Part shown: positions 1 to 9,452 of the stretch, one piece after another
Position numbering within the stretch: position 1 is the first letter of the stretch
Layout of the letters: each line of letters starts with the position of its first letter
Assembly (NCBI RefSeq): GCF_004684205.1
Contig: NZ_SRIO01000004.1
Span: forward strand, 1-64,000
Length of the DNA: 64,000 nucleotides
From: Candidatus Macondimonas diazotrophica
GTDB lineage: Bacteria > Pseudomonadota > Gammaproteobacteria > UBA5335
Direction: 5' to 3'
Position numbers and translations under genes: made by a program
The notes under the pieces: generated by a model
The model's database searches: none
Told to the model about the DNA's origin: nothing
What the model saw: only the letters and a program-made list of their open reading frames with translations

Positions 1-92
1 AAGCCGACCGGAGCGAGCCCGGTGCCCTGCAAAATCCACCAGATGCCCAGCAACAGGGCCAGGATGCCGATGATCCGGATGACTGCTCGCAT
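1..92 (-). CDS. Small hydrophobic membrane protein, 3' part beyond window
   Basis: A reading frame starts with ATG at 92 on the minus strand and runs off the left edge. A GAGGAG Shine-Dalgarno lies 7 nt upstream of the ATG. The visible 30 residues form one membrane helix (MRAVIRIIGILALLLGIWW) followed by LQGTGLAP. This start resembles short, uncharacterised inner-membrane proteins that begin with a glycine-rich single helix and a WxxQG motif. The function is unknown, and the C-terminus is not in the window. Confidence 0.6.
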   Translation of the reverse strand, partial: MRAVIRIIGILALLLGIWWILQGTGLAPVG

Positions 93-241
93 GATTCGCT
101 CCTCGGCTGATCCGGCTCCGCCGGCTTGGATGTCGACGATTCAAGCATAGTCGAGGGAGGCCCGGCTGGGATGCGTGCCACTGGGCTGGCCCGCCGCTAC
201 GCCGCCGGACGCGCAGCAGCGGGTGATAGACTCCGGATTCT

Positions 242-1042
242 ATGACGCAACCTTCTTCCCCCCCCACGGTGCTGGTGCTCTCGGGACACGATCCGAGCGG
301 CGGCGCTGGTCAGCAGGCCGATATCGAAGCCATCGCGGCGCAGGGCGTACACGCGGCCGTGGCGATCACCTGTCTGACGGTGCAGGACACGGCGAACGTC
401 CGCCGCGTCGAGGCGGTCGCCCCGGAGTTGATCATCGCGCAGGCCAAGGCGGTGCTCGCCGACCAATCGGTGGCCGCGATCAAGCTGGGCCTGCTCGGCA
501 CCGGCGCGATCGTGACGGCGGTGGCGACGCTGCTCGCTCGCTATCCGGCGATTCCGGTGGTGACCGATCCGGTGTTGGTGGCGACCGGCGGGGGGCGGCT
601 CGCGGCCGACGACCTCATCCCCGCGGTGCGCGAGGCCTTGTTGCCGCGCACCACCGTGCTGACCCCCAACGCCCCCGAAGCGCGCACCCTGGCCGGGGAC
701 GACGATCTCGCTGCCTGCGCCGAGACGCTGCGTGCGCTGGGCGCCCGCTATGTGCTGGTGACCGGCGGCGATGAACCCGGCGCGCAGGTGGAAAACCGCC
801 TGCATGGCCCCGAGGGCGTGCAGGTCTTCACCTGGCCGCGCCTGACCGGACCGTTTCACGGGTCCGGCTGCACGCTGGCGGCGGCGCTCGCGGCCCGGCT
901 GGCGCTGGGGGAACCCGTACCGCTTGCCGCCGAGCGGGCGCAGGCTTATGTGGCCCGCACCTTGGCGGCGGCGTTTCATCCCGGCTGCGGCGCGGCGATT
1001 CCCCGGCGTCTGGGCGACGGCAACGCGGAATCCGGGCGCTAG
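242..1042 (+). CDS. thiD: Hydroxymethylpyrimidine/phosphomethylpyrimidine kinase
   Basis: 266 aa, the usual length for ThiD. This cytoplasmic ribokinase-fold enzyme phosphorylates HMP and then HMP-P in the pyrimidine branch of thiamine diphosphate synthesis. Visible are the substrate-binding start (SGHDPSGGAGQQADI, residues 14-28) and the anion-hole and catalytic segment FHGSGCTLAAAL with Cys at about 210. thiE, which couples the ThiD product to the thiazole moiety, lies 1.4 kb downstream on the same strand, separated by an opposing dehydrogenase gene. I see no TPP riboswitch ahead of it. Confidence 0.95.
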   Translation: MTQPSSPPTVLVLSGHDPSGGAGQQADIEAIAAQGVHAAVAITCLTVQDTANVRRVEAVAPELIIAQAKAVLADQSVAAIKLGLLGTGAIVTAVATLLARYPAIPVVTDPVLVATGGGRLAADDLIPAVREALLPRTTVLTPNAPEARTLAGDDDLAACAETLRALGARYVLVTGGDEPGAQVENRLHGPEGVQVFTWPRLTGPFHGSGCTLAAALAARLALGEPVPLAAERAQAYVARTLAAAFHPGCGAAIPRRLGDGNAESGR

Positions 1043-1068
1043 CGGGCCCGGCTCATCCGCGATGCCGG

Positions 1069-2238
1069 TCAACCGTTGGCCACGCGCTCGATCCGCTGGA
1101 TGTACCGGGCATCGAGTGCGGAGATCGATTCACAGCCGATCAGTTGCATTACCCGTTCCATTTCGGTGCGGAGCAGGCCGAGTGCACGGCTGACCCCGGC
1201 TTCGCCACCGGCCGCCAGACCGAACAGGTAGGGCCGTCCGATGAGGCAGGCCTTTGCGCCGAGCGCCACCGCCTTGATGACGTCCGAGCCGCGCCGGATG
1301 CCGCCGTCAATGAGCACGTCGACCTGATCGCCCACGGCATCGACTACCTGGGGCAGCAGGGACAGCGCGGTCGGCGCCATGTCGAGCTGGCGGCCGCCAT
1401 GATTGGAGATGACGATGGCACTCGCGCCGATTTCCACGGCTTTGCGGGCGTCTTCGACGCACTGGATGCCCTTGATGATGAAGGGCCCGCCCCATTGCTC
1501 GCGAAAGGCGATGGCATCATCCCAGTCGAGCGATGGATCGAGCTGTTCGTTGACGAACTCGGAGTTTTTCACCGCATCCCCATCATGCGGCAGATAGCGC
1601 GCCAAGGTCGCCAGGCGCATGGCCGGTTGGGTGGCCAGGCGATAGAGCCACAGGGGCGCTAGCAATGCGCCGAGGCCGGTCTTGATCTTGATTTCGAGTG
1701 GGCGCCCGAAGCCGTTGCGCAGGTCGCGCTCGCGATTGCCCAGGCTGGCGAGGTCGGCCGTCAGGTAAAGGCCCTGGTAGCCCGCGCTCTTGCAGCGCTC
1801 GATGAGGTCGTGGGCGATCGATCGGTCTTTCATGACGTAGAGCTGGAAGAACTTGGGCCCCGGCGTCAGCTGGGCGATATCTTCCAGCGCGGTCGAGGAG
1901 ACCGTCGACAGTGAGTAGGGGATGCCGGCCGCATGTGCCGCGCGGGCGACGGCCACTTCCCCCAGATAGTGGAACATGCGTGACATGCCTGTCGGCGCAC
2001 AAATCAGGGGCATGCTGGATGCGACGCCGAGCGCCTGGGTCGATAGATCGATCTGCGCCACGTTGCGGAGCACTCGGGGCGAGAATTCATAATCACGGAA
2101 GACCTCACGATTGCGTCGCATCGTGATTTCATCTTCGGCGCCGCCGTCGAGGTAATCGAAAATCGGTTTGGGGAGGGATCGCTTGGCTGTTATCCGAAGA
2201 TCATCGATGCAATAGCAACGGGTTATATCAGGCCACAT
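1069..2238 (-). CDS. lldD: FMN-dependent alpha-hydroxy-acid dehydrogenase (L-lactate dehydrogenase type)
   Basis: About 389 aa from the ATG at 2238, chosen because GGAG lies 5 nt upstream; an in-frame start 45 nt earlier has no such support. The family oxidises L-2-hydroxyacids such as lactate or glycolate at an FMN-bearing TIM barrel. All key residues are visible: FDYLDGGAEDE (residues 27-37), FFQLYV (130-135), the FMN-contacting Lys in IIKGIQ (256), catalytic His and Arg in SNHGGRQLD (His280, Arg283), and the DGGIRRG phosphate loop (311-317). No adjacent lactate permease or regulator is present, so the substrate is not fixed by context. It converges on thiD with a 26-bp gap. Confidence 0.85.
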   Translation of the reverse strand: MWPDITRCYCIDDLRITAKRSLPKPIFDYLDGGAEDEITMRRNREVFRDYEFSPRVLRNVAQIDLSTQALGVASSMPLICAPTGMSRMFHYLGEVAVARAAHAAGIPYSLSTVSSTALEDIAQLTPGPKFFQLYVMKDRSIAHDLIERCKSAGYQGLYLTADLASLGNRERDLRNGFGRPLEIKIKTGLGALLAPLWLYRLATQPAMRLATLARYLPHDGDAVKNSEFVNEQLDPSLDWDDAIAFREQWGGPFIIKGIQCVEDARKAVEIGASAIVISNHGGRQLDMAPTALSLLPQVVDAVGDQVDVLIDGGIRRGSDVIKAVALGAKACLIGRPYLFGLAAGGEAGVSRALGLLRTEMERVMQLIGCESISALDARYIQRIERVANG

Positions 2239-2457
2239 GGGCACTCCAGGGTATTTGAAGGAAGGAGGTCTTTGGCATGCCACAATCTAGCATGAGCAGT
2301 TCGCTGATCTATAGGGATCAACTGTTGCATGCCGTTGCGCGTTGCCAGGGGTGGCGCGCGGGTGCCTCAGCGGGGATCGACGGCGATGAGTCGAGCGCTC
2401 GGCGGCTGAGTTCGGCGGATTCAGGGGGAGTATCGAGTTGAGGGAAGGCGTGGCCTC

Positions 2458-3123
2458 ATGACGGAGCGCGATTTCACGTGGCCGATCCGCGGGTTGTATG
2501 CGATTACCAGCGATGCACCCTCGCCAGCGGCACTGGCCGAGCGGGCCGCGGCATGGATTGCCGGTGGCGCGCGGGTGGTGCAATACCGCGACAAGGGCCG
2601 CGATATCGATCGCCGCTTGGCGGAGGCACAGGGTTTGCGGGCGGTGTGCCGCGCCGGCGGAGTGCCGCTTTTGATCAACGACGATGTGGCATTGGCGGCC
2701 GCGGTGGGCGCCGATGGGGTGCACCTGGGTCGCGACGACGCCGACCCGGCGCAGGCGCGCGCACAGCTGGGCGCGCAGGCGCTGATCGGGGTGAGCTGTT
2801 ATGCGGATCTCGCCCGGGCACGAACCGCGGTTGCGCAGGGCGCCGATTACGTCGCCTTTGGGTGCTTCTTCCCGTCCGTCACCAAGCCCGAGGCCGCACT
2901 GGCGCCCATCGACGTGCTGCGGGCCGCGAAGGCGGCCTTGTCGGTGCCGCTGGTCGCCATTGGTGGCATCACGCCGGATAATGCGCCGATGCTCATCGCC
3001 GCGGGCGCCGATCTGGTGGCCGTGATCGGCGGCCTGTGCGGACGCGATCCGGCGGCGCAGGCGCGATCCTATGCCCAGCGGTTTACGGCGGCCGAGGCCG
3101 CATCTTTTTCCACAGGAGCCTGA
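2458..3123 (+). CDS. thiE: Thiamine-phosphate synthase
   Basis: 221 aa. It couples HMP-PP with thiazole phosphate to give thiamine phosphate. Family motifs are visible: the pyrophosphate-binding QYRDK (residues 42-46), INDD, GVHLG, GVSCY, and the C-terminal phosphate-binding GGITPDN and VAVIGGL. The stop is two bases before the hemL ATG, so thiE and hemL are co-transcribed, an arrangement common in gammaproteobacteria. The 219 bp upstream contain no recognisable TPP riboswitch. Confidence 0.95.
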   Translation: MTERDFTWPIRGLYAITSDAPSPAALAERAAAWIAGGARVVQYRDKGRDIDRRLAEAQGLRAVCRAGGVPLLINDDVALAAAVGADGVHLGRDDADPAQARAQLGAQALIGVSCYADLARARTAVAQGADYVAFGCFFPSVTKPEAALAPIDVLRAAKAALSVPLVAIGGITPDNAPMLIAAGADLVAVIGGLCGRDPAAQARSYAQRFTAAEAASFSTGA

Positions 3124-3125
3124 TC

Positions 3126-4433
3126 ATGCCCAGTTCCGAAGCCTTGTTCGAAGAAGCGCAGCGCTATATTCCCGGCGGTGTGGATTCGCCGGTGCGCGCC
3201 TTTCGCGGCGTGGGCGGGGTCCCGGTTTTCATCGATCGGGCGCAGGGTGCCTACATGGTGGACGCGGCGGGGCGGCGCTACGTCGATTACGTCGGCTCCT
3301 GGGGGCCGATGATCGTCGGGCATGCGCACCCCGAGGTGGTCGGCGCGGTGCAGCAGGTGGCGGCCCGGGGGCTCAGCTTCGGCGCGCCGACGGCATTGGA
3401 AACGCAACTCGCGCGGCGGGTGTGCCAACTCATGCCGTCGATCGAGAAGGTGCGCTTCGTCAACTCCGGCACCGAGGCCACCATGAGTGCCATCCGTCTG
3501 GCGCGCGGCGCCACGGGGCGCGACAGGATCGTGAAGTTCGAAGGCTGCTATCACGGCCATGCCGACAGCCTGCTGGTCAAGGCCGGTTCGGGCGCCCTGA
3601 CGCTGGGTGTGCCGACCTCCCCGGGGGTCCCGGCGGCGCTGGCGGCGCAGACGCTGACCCTGCGCTACAACGATTTGTCCACCGTGCGCGAGGCTTTCGC
3701 GCAATGGGGGCCAGAGATCGCGGCGGTGATCGTCGAGCCGGTGGCGGGCAACATGAATTGTGTGCCGCCGGCCGACGGCTTCCTCGCCGGTTTGCGCGCG
3801 CTGTGCGACGAGCACGGCAGCGTGCTGATCTTCGATGAGGTGATGACCGGGTTTCGGGTGGCGCTCGGCGGTGCGCAGGCGCGCTATGGCGTGCGGCCCG
3901 ATCTCACCACGCTGGGCAAGGTGATCGGCGGCGGCATGCCGGTCGGTGCTTTCGGCGGACGGGCCGATCTGATGAACCAGCTCGCCCCGGACGGTCCGGT
4001 CTATCAGGCGGGTACGCTGTCCGGCAACCCGCTGGCCATGACGGCGGGACTGGCAACGTTGAATATCCTGAGCCAGCCCGGCTTTTTCGAACGGCTGGAG
4101 AACATGACCCAGCGGCTGGTCGACGGCCTCGCCGAGCGCGCGGCGGCGCATGGGATTGCGCTGACCACCCACGCCGTGGGCGGCATGTTCGGGCTGTTCT
4201 TTACGGACAACGCGGACGTGCGCCATTTCGAGGAGGTCATGGCGTGCGATGTGGCGCGGTTCAAGCGGTTTTTCCACGGCATGCTGGCGCGTGGGGTTTA
4301 TCTGGCGCCTTCGGCCTTCGAGGCGGGGTTCGTCTCGGCCATGCATGGCGAAGGCGAACTGGCGGCGACGCTGCTGGCAGCGGACGAGACCTTTCGGGCG
4401 CTCTCCGCCCCCGTAACTCCGCGCGGCGCCTGA
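3126..4433 (+). CDS. hemL: Glutamate-1-semialdehyde 2,1-aminomutase
   Basis: 435 aa, PLP-dependent class III aminotransferase fold. It converts glutamate-1-semialdehyde to 5-aminolevulinate in the C5 pathway of heme synthesis. Visible are the substrate loop [14 protein letters not shown] (residues 57-70), [15 protein letters not shown] (113-127), the PLP-contacting FDEVMTGFR and the Schiff-base lysine in TLGKVIGGG (Lys265). The ATG at 3126 was chosen over an in-frame start 90 nt upstream because the protein then begins with the typical [11 protein letters not shown]. It directly follows thiE. Confidence 0.97.
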   Translation: MPSSEALFEEAQRYIPGGVDSPVRAFRGVGGVPVFIDRAQGAYMVDAAGRRYVDYVGSWGPMIVGHAHPEVVGAVQQVAARGLSFGAPTALETQLARRVCQLMPSIEKVRFVNSGTEATMSAIRLARGATGRDRIVKFEGCYHGHADSLLVKAGSGALTLGVPTSPGVPAALAAQTLTLRYNDLSTVREAFAQWGPEIAAVIVEPVAGNMNCVPPADGFLAGLRALCDEHGSVLIFDEVMTGFRVALGGAQARYGVRPDLTTLGKVIGGGMPVGAFGGRADLMNQLAPDGPVYQAGTLSGNPLAMTAGLATLNILSQPGFFERLENMTQRLVDGLAERAAAHGIALTTHAVGGMFGLFFTDNADVRHFEEVMACDVARFKRFFHGMLARGVYLAPSAFEAGFVSAMHGEGELAATLLAADETFRALSAPVTPRGA

Positions 4434-4493
4434 CCTGCGACCTTCTACCTCGGCACACGGCGCTAGCGCGCCTGGGCGGTGACGCGCTGGGGC

Positions 4494-5432
4494 TTATCCG
4501 CGGTGGTGGAGGTCCGGCAGGGAGACGCTGAGTTCCTCATCGCTCGGCAGCATGGGCCACGGGTCCTGGTGGGCGATGACGTCACTGCCGGGAAAGCGCT
4601 TCCGCACCGCCGTTTCCACCCATTCCGCCGCCCGGTGCGCCTGCCAGAGCGGCAGGTCACGGCTCATCTCCAGGTGGATCTGCACGAACATCTGCTGCCC
4701 CGACTGGCGGGTGCGCAGATCGTGCACGCCGCGTACCTCCTCCGGTTGGTGTGCAAGATTCAGAATCGCCTCGCGTACGGCACCGTCCACTTCGCGGTCC
4801 AGCAGATGATGAAAGGCGTCCTGGGCGATGTGCCAGGCGCTGTAGAGGATGTAGCCGGCGATCGCGATCCCCGCCCACGCATCCAGTGCGGGAAAGCCTG
4901 CGGCCGCGGCCAGCAGGGCAAGGATGATGCTGAGATTGACGGCAAGGTCGCTGACGTAATGCAGGGAGTCGGCGCGTACGGCGGTGGAGCCGGTGCGGCG
5001 GATGGTGTAGCGCTGCAGCGTGATCAGCGCCAGCGTGACGGCGATGCTGAACACCATGACGGCGATTCCGATGCCGGCATCGTCCAGTGGTTTCGGACGG
5101 AGCAGCCGTTCGATGGCCTGCAGGACGAGAAAGACCGACGAGCCGGCAATGAACATCGCCTGACCGAGGCCGGCGAGCGCCTCGGCCTTGCCATGACCGA
5201 AGCGGTGTTCATCGTCCGGCGGGATCAGGGCGTAGCGGATCGCCAGGAGGTTGATCAGCGATGCGGCTGAATCCATCATCGAGTCGACCAGCGAAGCCAG
5301 CAGCGCAATCGAGTCGGTCAGCATCCAGGCCGCAGTCTTGGCCAGAATCAGCAGCATTGCGGTGGCCACGGAGGCCAGACCGGTCAGGCGCAGTAAACGG
5401 GCATTGGGAATCGACGCTGTCGTCTCAGCCAT
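4494..5432 (-). CDS. fieF: Cation diffusion facilitator, FieF type (Fe/Zn efflux)
   Basis: 312 aa inner-membrane metal/proton antiporter. There are about six N-terminal membrane helices and a cytoplasmic C-terminal metal-binding domain. The tetrahedral transport site is intact: Asp50 and Asp54 in the second helix (SLVDSMMDSAAS) and His158 and Asp162 in the fifth (RADSLHYVSD). The conserved HRFGHGKAEALA loop lies at 76-87. The C-terminal VHDLRTRQSG and FPGSDVIAHQDP are close to enterobacterial FieF as I remember it. Whether the physiological substrate is Fe(II), Zn(II) or both cannot be read from sequence. It converges with hemL. Confidence 0.9.
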   Translation of the reverse strand: MAETTASIPNARLLRLTGLASVATAMLLILAKTAAWMLTDSIALLASLVDSMMDSAASLINLLAIRYALIPPDDEHRFGHGKAEALAGLGQAMFIAGSSVFLVLQAIERLLRPKPLDDAGIGIAVMVFSIAVTLALITLQRYTIRRTGSTAVRADSLHYVSDLAVNLSIILALLAAAAGFPALDAWAGIAIAGYILYSAWHIAQDAFHHLLDREVDGAVREAILNLAHQPEEVRGVHDLRTRQSGQQMFVQIHLEMSRDLPLWQAHRAAEWVETAVRKRFPGSDVIAHQDPWPMLPSDEELSVSLPDLHHRG

Positions 5433-5482
5433 GCGGTCCTCCGGTATTCGCCGCTGCCCTGGGTGACGGTGCAGATATCAGG

Positions 5483-5698
5483 TCAACCCTGATGCTCAGG
5501 GTCCTCGGGGTGGGACCACGCATCACCGCCCGGATCGGCGGGCTGGGCTGGAATTCGGTAATCCTGACCCAACCAGGCGCCGAGGTCGATCAGCTTGCAA
5601 CGCTGGCTGCAGAACGGGCGAAACGGATTGTCCCCGGCGCGCGTCATCTTGCCGCAGCGGGGACAGCGTAGCAGCCGTTCGGGCGTTTGCGATGTCAT
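5483..5698 (-). CDS. yacG: DNA gyrase inhibitor / zinc-finger protein YacG
   Basis: 71 aa from the ATG at 5698, which overlaps the zapD stop (ATGA); a TTG 15 nt upstream is less likely. It has the single four-cysteine zinc site CPRCGK...FCSQRCK (CxxC plus CxxxC), followed by the typical LIDLGAWL segment. The E. coli homologue binds GyrB and inhibits gyrase. It sits at the end of pilB-pilC-pilD-coaE-zapD-yacG, its standard place in gammaproteobacteria. Confidence 0.93.
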   Translation of the reverse strand: MTSQTPERLLRCPRCGKMTRAGDNPFRPFCSQRCKLIDLGAWLGQDYRIPAQPADPGGDAWSHPEDPEHQG

Positions 5699-6459
5699 GA
5701 CATCATGCCGCAACAGGCGAGCCGGAACGGGACATTTTCCCGGTAGAGCACGACGCGTTGGGAGAGATCGGGCTGATGCATGAACCGGAGCGTGAGGCGA
5801 TGCCGGCCGGCGCTGATTTCCGGGAAAAGACCGCTGTCGGAGGGCAGGCTGATGCGCAGCATCTGATAGGGGCGCTCTGGGTCAAGGGTTTGCTCGAAAC
5901 AGCCTTGGTGGGCCACTTCCTGGCTGCGCCGCGCAGTTTCCCGGATGAGTCGATTGTGGGTTTCCACGCATTCGGCCAACAGGTCGAACTCCCCCAGCCA
6001 GTGCTCAAGCTGAAGCTGGCGTTTTTCATGCGGCTGGTTGAGCCAACAATGCAGTGCGGGCAGATCGAATGGCGCTGCCCCGCCGGGAATGGCCGCGCGC
6101 TGCCGGAAGGTGGTCAGCAGTTCATGGTGGCGTAAGGCGTAGCCGGGTTGACCGGGAAGGGCATGCAGGCGATCCACCAGCTGCCGCAGCCGGGTGATGA
6201 CTTCGCTCAGCTGGGACTGATCCACGCCATCGCGCTGCCTCAGCCGCTCGAGATGTTGGCTCTGGCGATCGAGTTCAGCGATGAGTTCGCTTTTGATGTC
6301 GCTGCGGCCCAGGGTATCCAGGATTTCGAGCAGATGGCCGAGCGTGGCGCGCGCATCCCAGGCCGTCCGCCCGTGCAGCGGATGCCGCGCTTGGGTCAGC
6401 ACGAACTCCAGACGGAGAAACTTGCGGATGCGTTCGTTGAGGGGGTGTTCGAAATGCAC
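5695..6459 (-). CDS. zapD: Cell division protein ZapD
   Basis: 254 aa, GTG start at 6459 with a GAGG Shine-Dalgarno about 5 nt upstream. ZapD cross-links FtsZ protofilaments at the division ring. The family start is visible ([16 protein letters not shown]), followed by a helical N-terminal domain and a beta-rich C-terminal domain ([20 protein letters not shown]). Its stop overlaps the yacG start by 4 nt, implying translational coupling. coaE lies 54 bp upstream. Confidence 0.93.
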   Translation of the reverse strand: MHFEHPLNERIRKFLRLEFVLTQARHPLHGRTAWDARATLGHLLEILDTLGRSDIKSELIAELDRQSQHLERLRQRDGVDQSQLSEVITRLRQLVDRLHALPGQPGYALRHHELLTTFRQRAAIPGGAAPFDLPALHCWLNQPHEKRQLQLEHWLGEFDLLAECVETHNRLIRETARRSQEVAHQGCFEQTLDPERPYQMLRISLPSDSGLFPEISAGRHRLTLRFMHQPDLSQRVVLYRENVPFRLACCGMMS

Positions 6460-6513
6460 GATGCCTCAAAATCTGCTGAACGAGATGGAAACGAACCGTG
6501 TGCGGGCAGGCGG

Positions 6514-7143
6514 TCAGGGTAATTGCCATCGCCTTTCGCGGGCATGGGGATCAGTCGCCATTTCCAGGTAGGCACGATGAAGGCTGTCCACCGCTGCATC
6601 CAGTGTTGCAGGTTCGCCTTCATTGTTGATGATATCGTGGGCCGCTGCCAAGCGCTGATCTCGACTTGCCTGTGCACCGAGGATGGCCTTCGCCTGGGTT
6701 TCGTCACAGCTATCGCGCCCCATGAGTCGGCGGACCTGAACCGATTCGGGGACATCCACGACCAGTACCCGGTTGACCAATCGATGCTGGCCAGTTTCCA
6801 CCAGAAGCGGAACCATGAGGATGACATAGGGGCCCTGAGCGGCCTGCAAGGCCTGCTGCATGGCCCGGCCGATGGCGGGATGCATGATGCGGTCGAGCGC
6901 GCGGCGCTGCTCGGGCTTGGCGAAGACATGTTCGCGGAGTCGCTCCCGGTCCAGTCGGCCGTCCGGGGTGAGCATGTCGGTGCCAAAGGTCTGAATCAGC
7001 TGATCGAGCGCGGGCTGGCCGGGTTCGACGACATCGCGGGCCAAGGCATCGGCATCGATCACCGGGATACCAAGGCGCGTGAATCGTTCCGCAACGGTTG
7101 ATTTGCCGCTGGCAATACCGCCCGTGAGTCCGACGATGAACAT
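6514..7143 (-). CDS. coaE: Dephospho-CoA kinase
   Basis: 209 aa. It performs the last step of CoA synthesis, phosphorylating the ribose 3'-OH of dephospho-CoA. The P-loop GLTGGIASGKST occupies residues 5-16, and the P-loop kinase fold continues with IDADALARDVV, the HP motif in RIMHPAIG and VPLLVETG. The start at 7143 gives the canonical MFIVGLTGG N-terminus and has GAGGG upstream. It follows pilD, as in many gammaproteobacteria. Confidence 0.96.
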   Translation of the reverse strand: MFIVGLTGGIASGKSTVAERFTRLGIPVIDADALARDVVEPGQPALDQLIQTFGTDMLTPDGRLDRERLREHVFAKPEQRRALDRIMHPAIGRAMQQALQAAQGPYVILMVPLLVETGQHRLVNRVLVVDVPESVQVRRLMGRDSCDETQAKAILGAQASRDQRLAAAHDIINNEGEPATLDAAVDSLHRAYLEMATDPHARERRWQLP

Positions 7144-7178
7144 GGACCATCCCTCGTGGACGTGGCAAAAGCGTAAGC

Positions 7179-8063
7179 TTACGCCATACCCGACAAATTC
7201 AGATAGCCCCGATTCAGAAAGTCCCCGGCAATCAGCATGATCCACCCCCCGGCGGCGAGGAACGGGCCGAAGGGAATCGGCGTTTGGCGATTGCGCCCAC
7301 TGACATGCAGAGCCACGCTGCCGATGAGGGCACCAAGCAGCGAGCCAATCAGGATCGCACCCGGAAGATGGGTCCAGCCCAGCCACGCCCCGATCAGTGC
7401 CAGGAGTTTGAAATCCCCGTAGCCCATGCCTTCCTTGCCGGTCAGCAGCCGGAACGCCTGATAGACGCTCCAAAGCGAAAGATAGCCGGCCATGGCGCCG
7501 ATGAGTGCAGCCACAGGGTCGGTAAACGTGCCCCCGAGGTTGACCACAAGACCGAGCCACATGCCGGGCAGTGTCAGGTTGTCCGGCAGAATCTGGTGAT
7601 CCAGATCAATCCCGGACAGCGCGATCAGCAAGCCCGTGAAGATCAGAGCGCCTAAGGCAGCGGGTCCGATCTCGAAACGCCAGGCGACGATTGCGAAGGC
7701 GAGCGCCGTGAAGAGTTCCACCAGGGGATAGCGCAGGCTGATGGGCGCGCCGCAGTGCCCGCAGCGTCCCCGCAGGGCGAGATAGCTCAACAGCGGGATG
7801 TTGTGCCATGGCCGCAGGTGCTGCCCGCAATGGCGGCAGCGCGACGGCGGACGGACGATGCCGGGCGGCGGTTCGGCGTCTTTACCGGTTGCGACCGGCA
7901 ATGCCAGCGTTTCGCGCGCCTCGGCGCGCCAGCGATGGAACAGTCGGGGCGGCAGGCGCAGGATCACGACATTCAGGAAGCTGCCGACCAGCAGACCGAG
8001 TAAAAAGAACACCCCGATACGTATATCGGGTCGGGCTTGCAAGAGATTCAGCAGCGCATCCAT
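7179..8063 (-). CDS. pilD: Type IV prepilin peptidase / N-methyltransferase
   Basis: 294 aa polytopic inner-membrane aspartyl protease that cleaves the prepilin leader and N-methylates the new first residue. After the first helix comes a cytoplasmic loop with a four-cysteine zinc site (Cys76, Cys79, Cys101, Cys104: RCRHCG, RCGHCG). The catalytic aspartates lie in GIDLDHQILPD (about 151-161) and GMGYGDFK (Asp217). It is downstream of pilC, separated by 152 bp containing a hairpin. It would process the major pilin, which is not encoded in this window. Confidence 0.95.
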   Translation of the reverse strand: MDALLNLLQARPDIRIGVFFLLGLLVGSFLNVVILRLPPRLFHRWRAEARETLALPVATGKDAEPPPGIVRPPSRCRHCGQHLRPWHNIPLLSYLALRGRCGHCGAPISLRYPLVELFTALAFAIVAWRFEIGPAALGALIFTGLLIALSGIDLDHQILPDNLTLPGMWLGLVVNLGGTFTDPVAALIGAMAGYLSLWSVYQAFRLLTGKEGMGYGDFKLLALIGAWLGWTHLPGAILIGSLLGALIGSVALHVSGRNRQTPIPFGPFLAAGGWIMLIAGDFLNRGYLNLSGMA

Positions 8064-8176
8064 GAAATGGTCCGTCGTTTATGGCCACGTATCGACCGGC
8101 GGTGTGGGAGCAGATCCCTGTCGCGTGGCCCCGATCGTGGCGGTATGTGCAGGCGGGCGCGGCGCCTCCGGGACCG

Positions 8177-8202
8177 TGCCCTGGGTGTCTCGCCCCAGGG
8201 CA
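8177..8202. repeat. Perfect 9-bp hairpin between pilC and pilD
   Basis: TGCCCTGGG (8177-8185) and CCCAGGGCA (8194-8202) form a perfect 9-bp stem with an 8-nt loop, inside the 152-bp gap between the pilC stop and the pilD start. No T-run follows on the minus strand, so it does not look like a simple intrinsic terminator. It may stabilise the pilBC message or reduce read-through into pilD. Confidence 0.4.
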
Positions 8203-8215
8203 GCCGGCGCACGCA

Positions 8216-9439
8216 TCAAATCACATTCCCCATCTGGAAGATCGGCAGATACATCGCCGTGACCAGGCCGCCGACCAGCACGCCGAGAATGGCCATGATC
8301 AGCGGTTCCAGCAATGTGCTCAAATTGTCCACGAGATTATCCACCTCGGCCTCATAGAATTCCGCGACCTTGGCAGACATCTCGTCCAGTGAGCCGGATT
8401 CTTCGCCGATGGCGATCATCTGGATGGCCATGTTGGGAAAGAGGTCCATCCGCTCCTGCATGGACAGGTGCAGCTGCTGGCCGGTGGCCACCTGCTCGCG
8501 CATGGTCATGACGGCTTCCTGGAACAGGATGTTGCCGGTTGCGCCGGCGACCGATTCCATGGCTTCCACCAGGGGTACCCCGGCCGCGAACATGGTGGAC
8601 AGCGTGCGTGTGAATCGGGCCAGCGCCGCCTTGTGAAGAATTCTGCCGATCACCGGTACGCGCAGCAGCAACTGGTCGCGCCGGCGCCGGAATTTTGGGG
8701 ACGTCCGGTTGAAGTAGCGCAGGACGGCTGCGATGGCGCCAATGGATCCCAGGATCGCCCACCACCATGTCCGGACGAATTCAGACAGATTGATGACCAG
8801 CCGCGTGAAGGCGGGCAAATCCGCCCCAAAGCTGCCGAACAGCCCCTCGAATTGCGGGACCACGAAATAGAGCAGAATGCCGGTGACCACGAACGCCACG
8901 ATCGTCACCACGGTCGGATAGGTCAGTGCCTTGCGAACTTTGGCCTTGATGGCTTCGGCCTTTTCCTTGTAGGTGGCAATCTTGTCCAGCAGGGTTTCCA
9001 GCGCGCCGGATTTTTCGCCGGCGCCCACCAGATTGACGAATAGATCGTCGAACTGGACGGGATGTGCAGCAAGGGCTTCGGAGAGAGAGGAGCCGCCTTC
9101 GATGGAGGCGCGGATACTGAGGATGAGTTCGCGCATTGCGAAGTTGTCATTGCCCCGCGCCACGATGTCCAGCGCCTGCACCAGGGGCACCCCCGCGCCG
9201 ATCATGGTGGCCAGCTGGCGGGAGAAGATCGCGATATCGACCGGGCGAATCTTCTGCTTGCGCCGGCTGGAGGCCCGGTTGTTCTGTTTTTTGATCGTGG
9301 TCGGGTTGATGCCTTGGCGGCGCAGCAGCGCGCGGATGACCGCTTCGCTGGGCGCATTCTGCATTCCCTTGACGATTTTGCCGCTTTTGTTCTTGCCTTC
9401 CCAGACGAACAGGGCGTTTTTGACGGCTTGATTGGCCAT
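8216..9439 (-). CDS. pilC: Type IV pilus inner-membrane platform protein PilC
   Basis: 407 aa. It has two tandem T2SSF domains: a first cytoplasmic domain containing ATMIGAGVPLVQALDI, membrane helices (VVTIVAFVVTGILLYFVV), a second domain with the parallel STMFAAGVPLVEAMES, and a C-terminal helix at LIMAILGVLVGGLVTAMYLP. PilC links the PilB/PilT ATPases to the growing pilus. The gene starts 13 bp after pilB, in the same operon. Confidence 0.96.
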   Translation of the reverse strand: MANQAVKNALFVWEGKNKSGKIVKGMQNAPSEAVIRALLRRQGINPTTIKKQNNRASSRRKQKIRPVDIAIFSRQLATMIGAGVPLVQALDIVARGNDNFAMRELILSIRASIEGGSSLSEALAAHPVQFDDLFVNLVGAGEKSGALETLLDKIATYKEKAEAIKAKVRKALTYPTVVTIVAFVVTGILLYFVVPQFEGLFGSFGADLPAFTRLVINLSEFVRTWWWAILGSIGAIAAVLRYFNRTSPKFRRRRDQLLLRVPVIGRILHKAALARFTRTLSTMFAAGVPLVEAMESVAGATGNILFQEAVMTMREQVATGQQLHLSMQERMDLFPNMAIQMIAIGEESGSLDEMSAKVAEFYEAEVDNLVDNLSTLLEPLIMAILGVLVGGLVTAMYLPIFQMGNVI

Positions 9440-9452
9440 GGGATGATCCGTT

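Noticed and set aside
2284-2457. Search for a TPP riboswitch ahead of thiE
   Set aside because: The conserved CUGAGA and later thi-box elements are absent; only plain upstream sequence is seen.
3069-4346. Long open frame on the minus strand opposite hemL
   Set aside because: Antisense shadow in GC-rich DNA: arginine/histidine-rich low-complexity translation, no family motif, and the plus strand encodes a textbook HemL.
4434-4493. Terminator between convergent hemL and fieF
   Set aside because: Only short GC-rich inverted repeats without a T-run.
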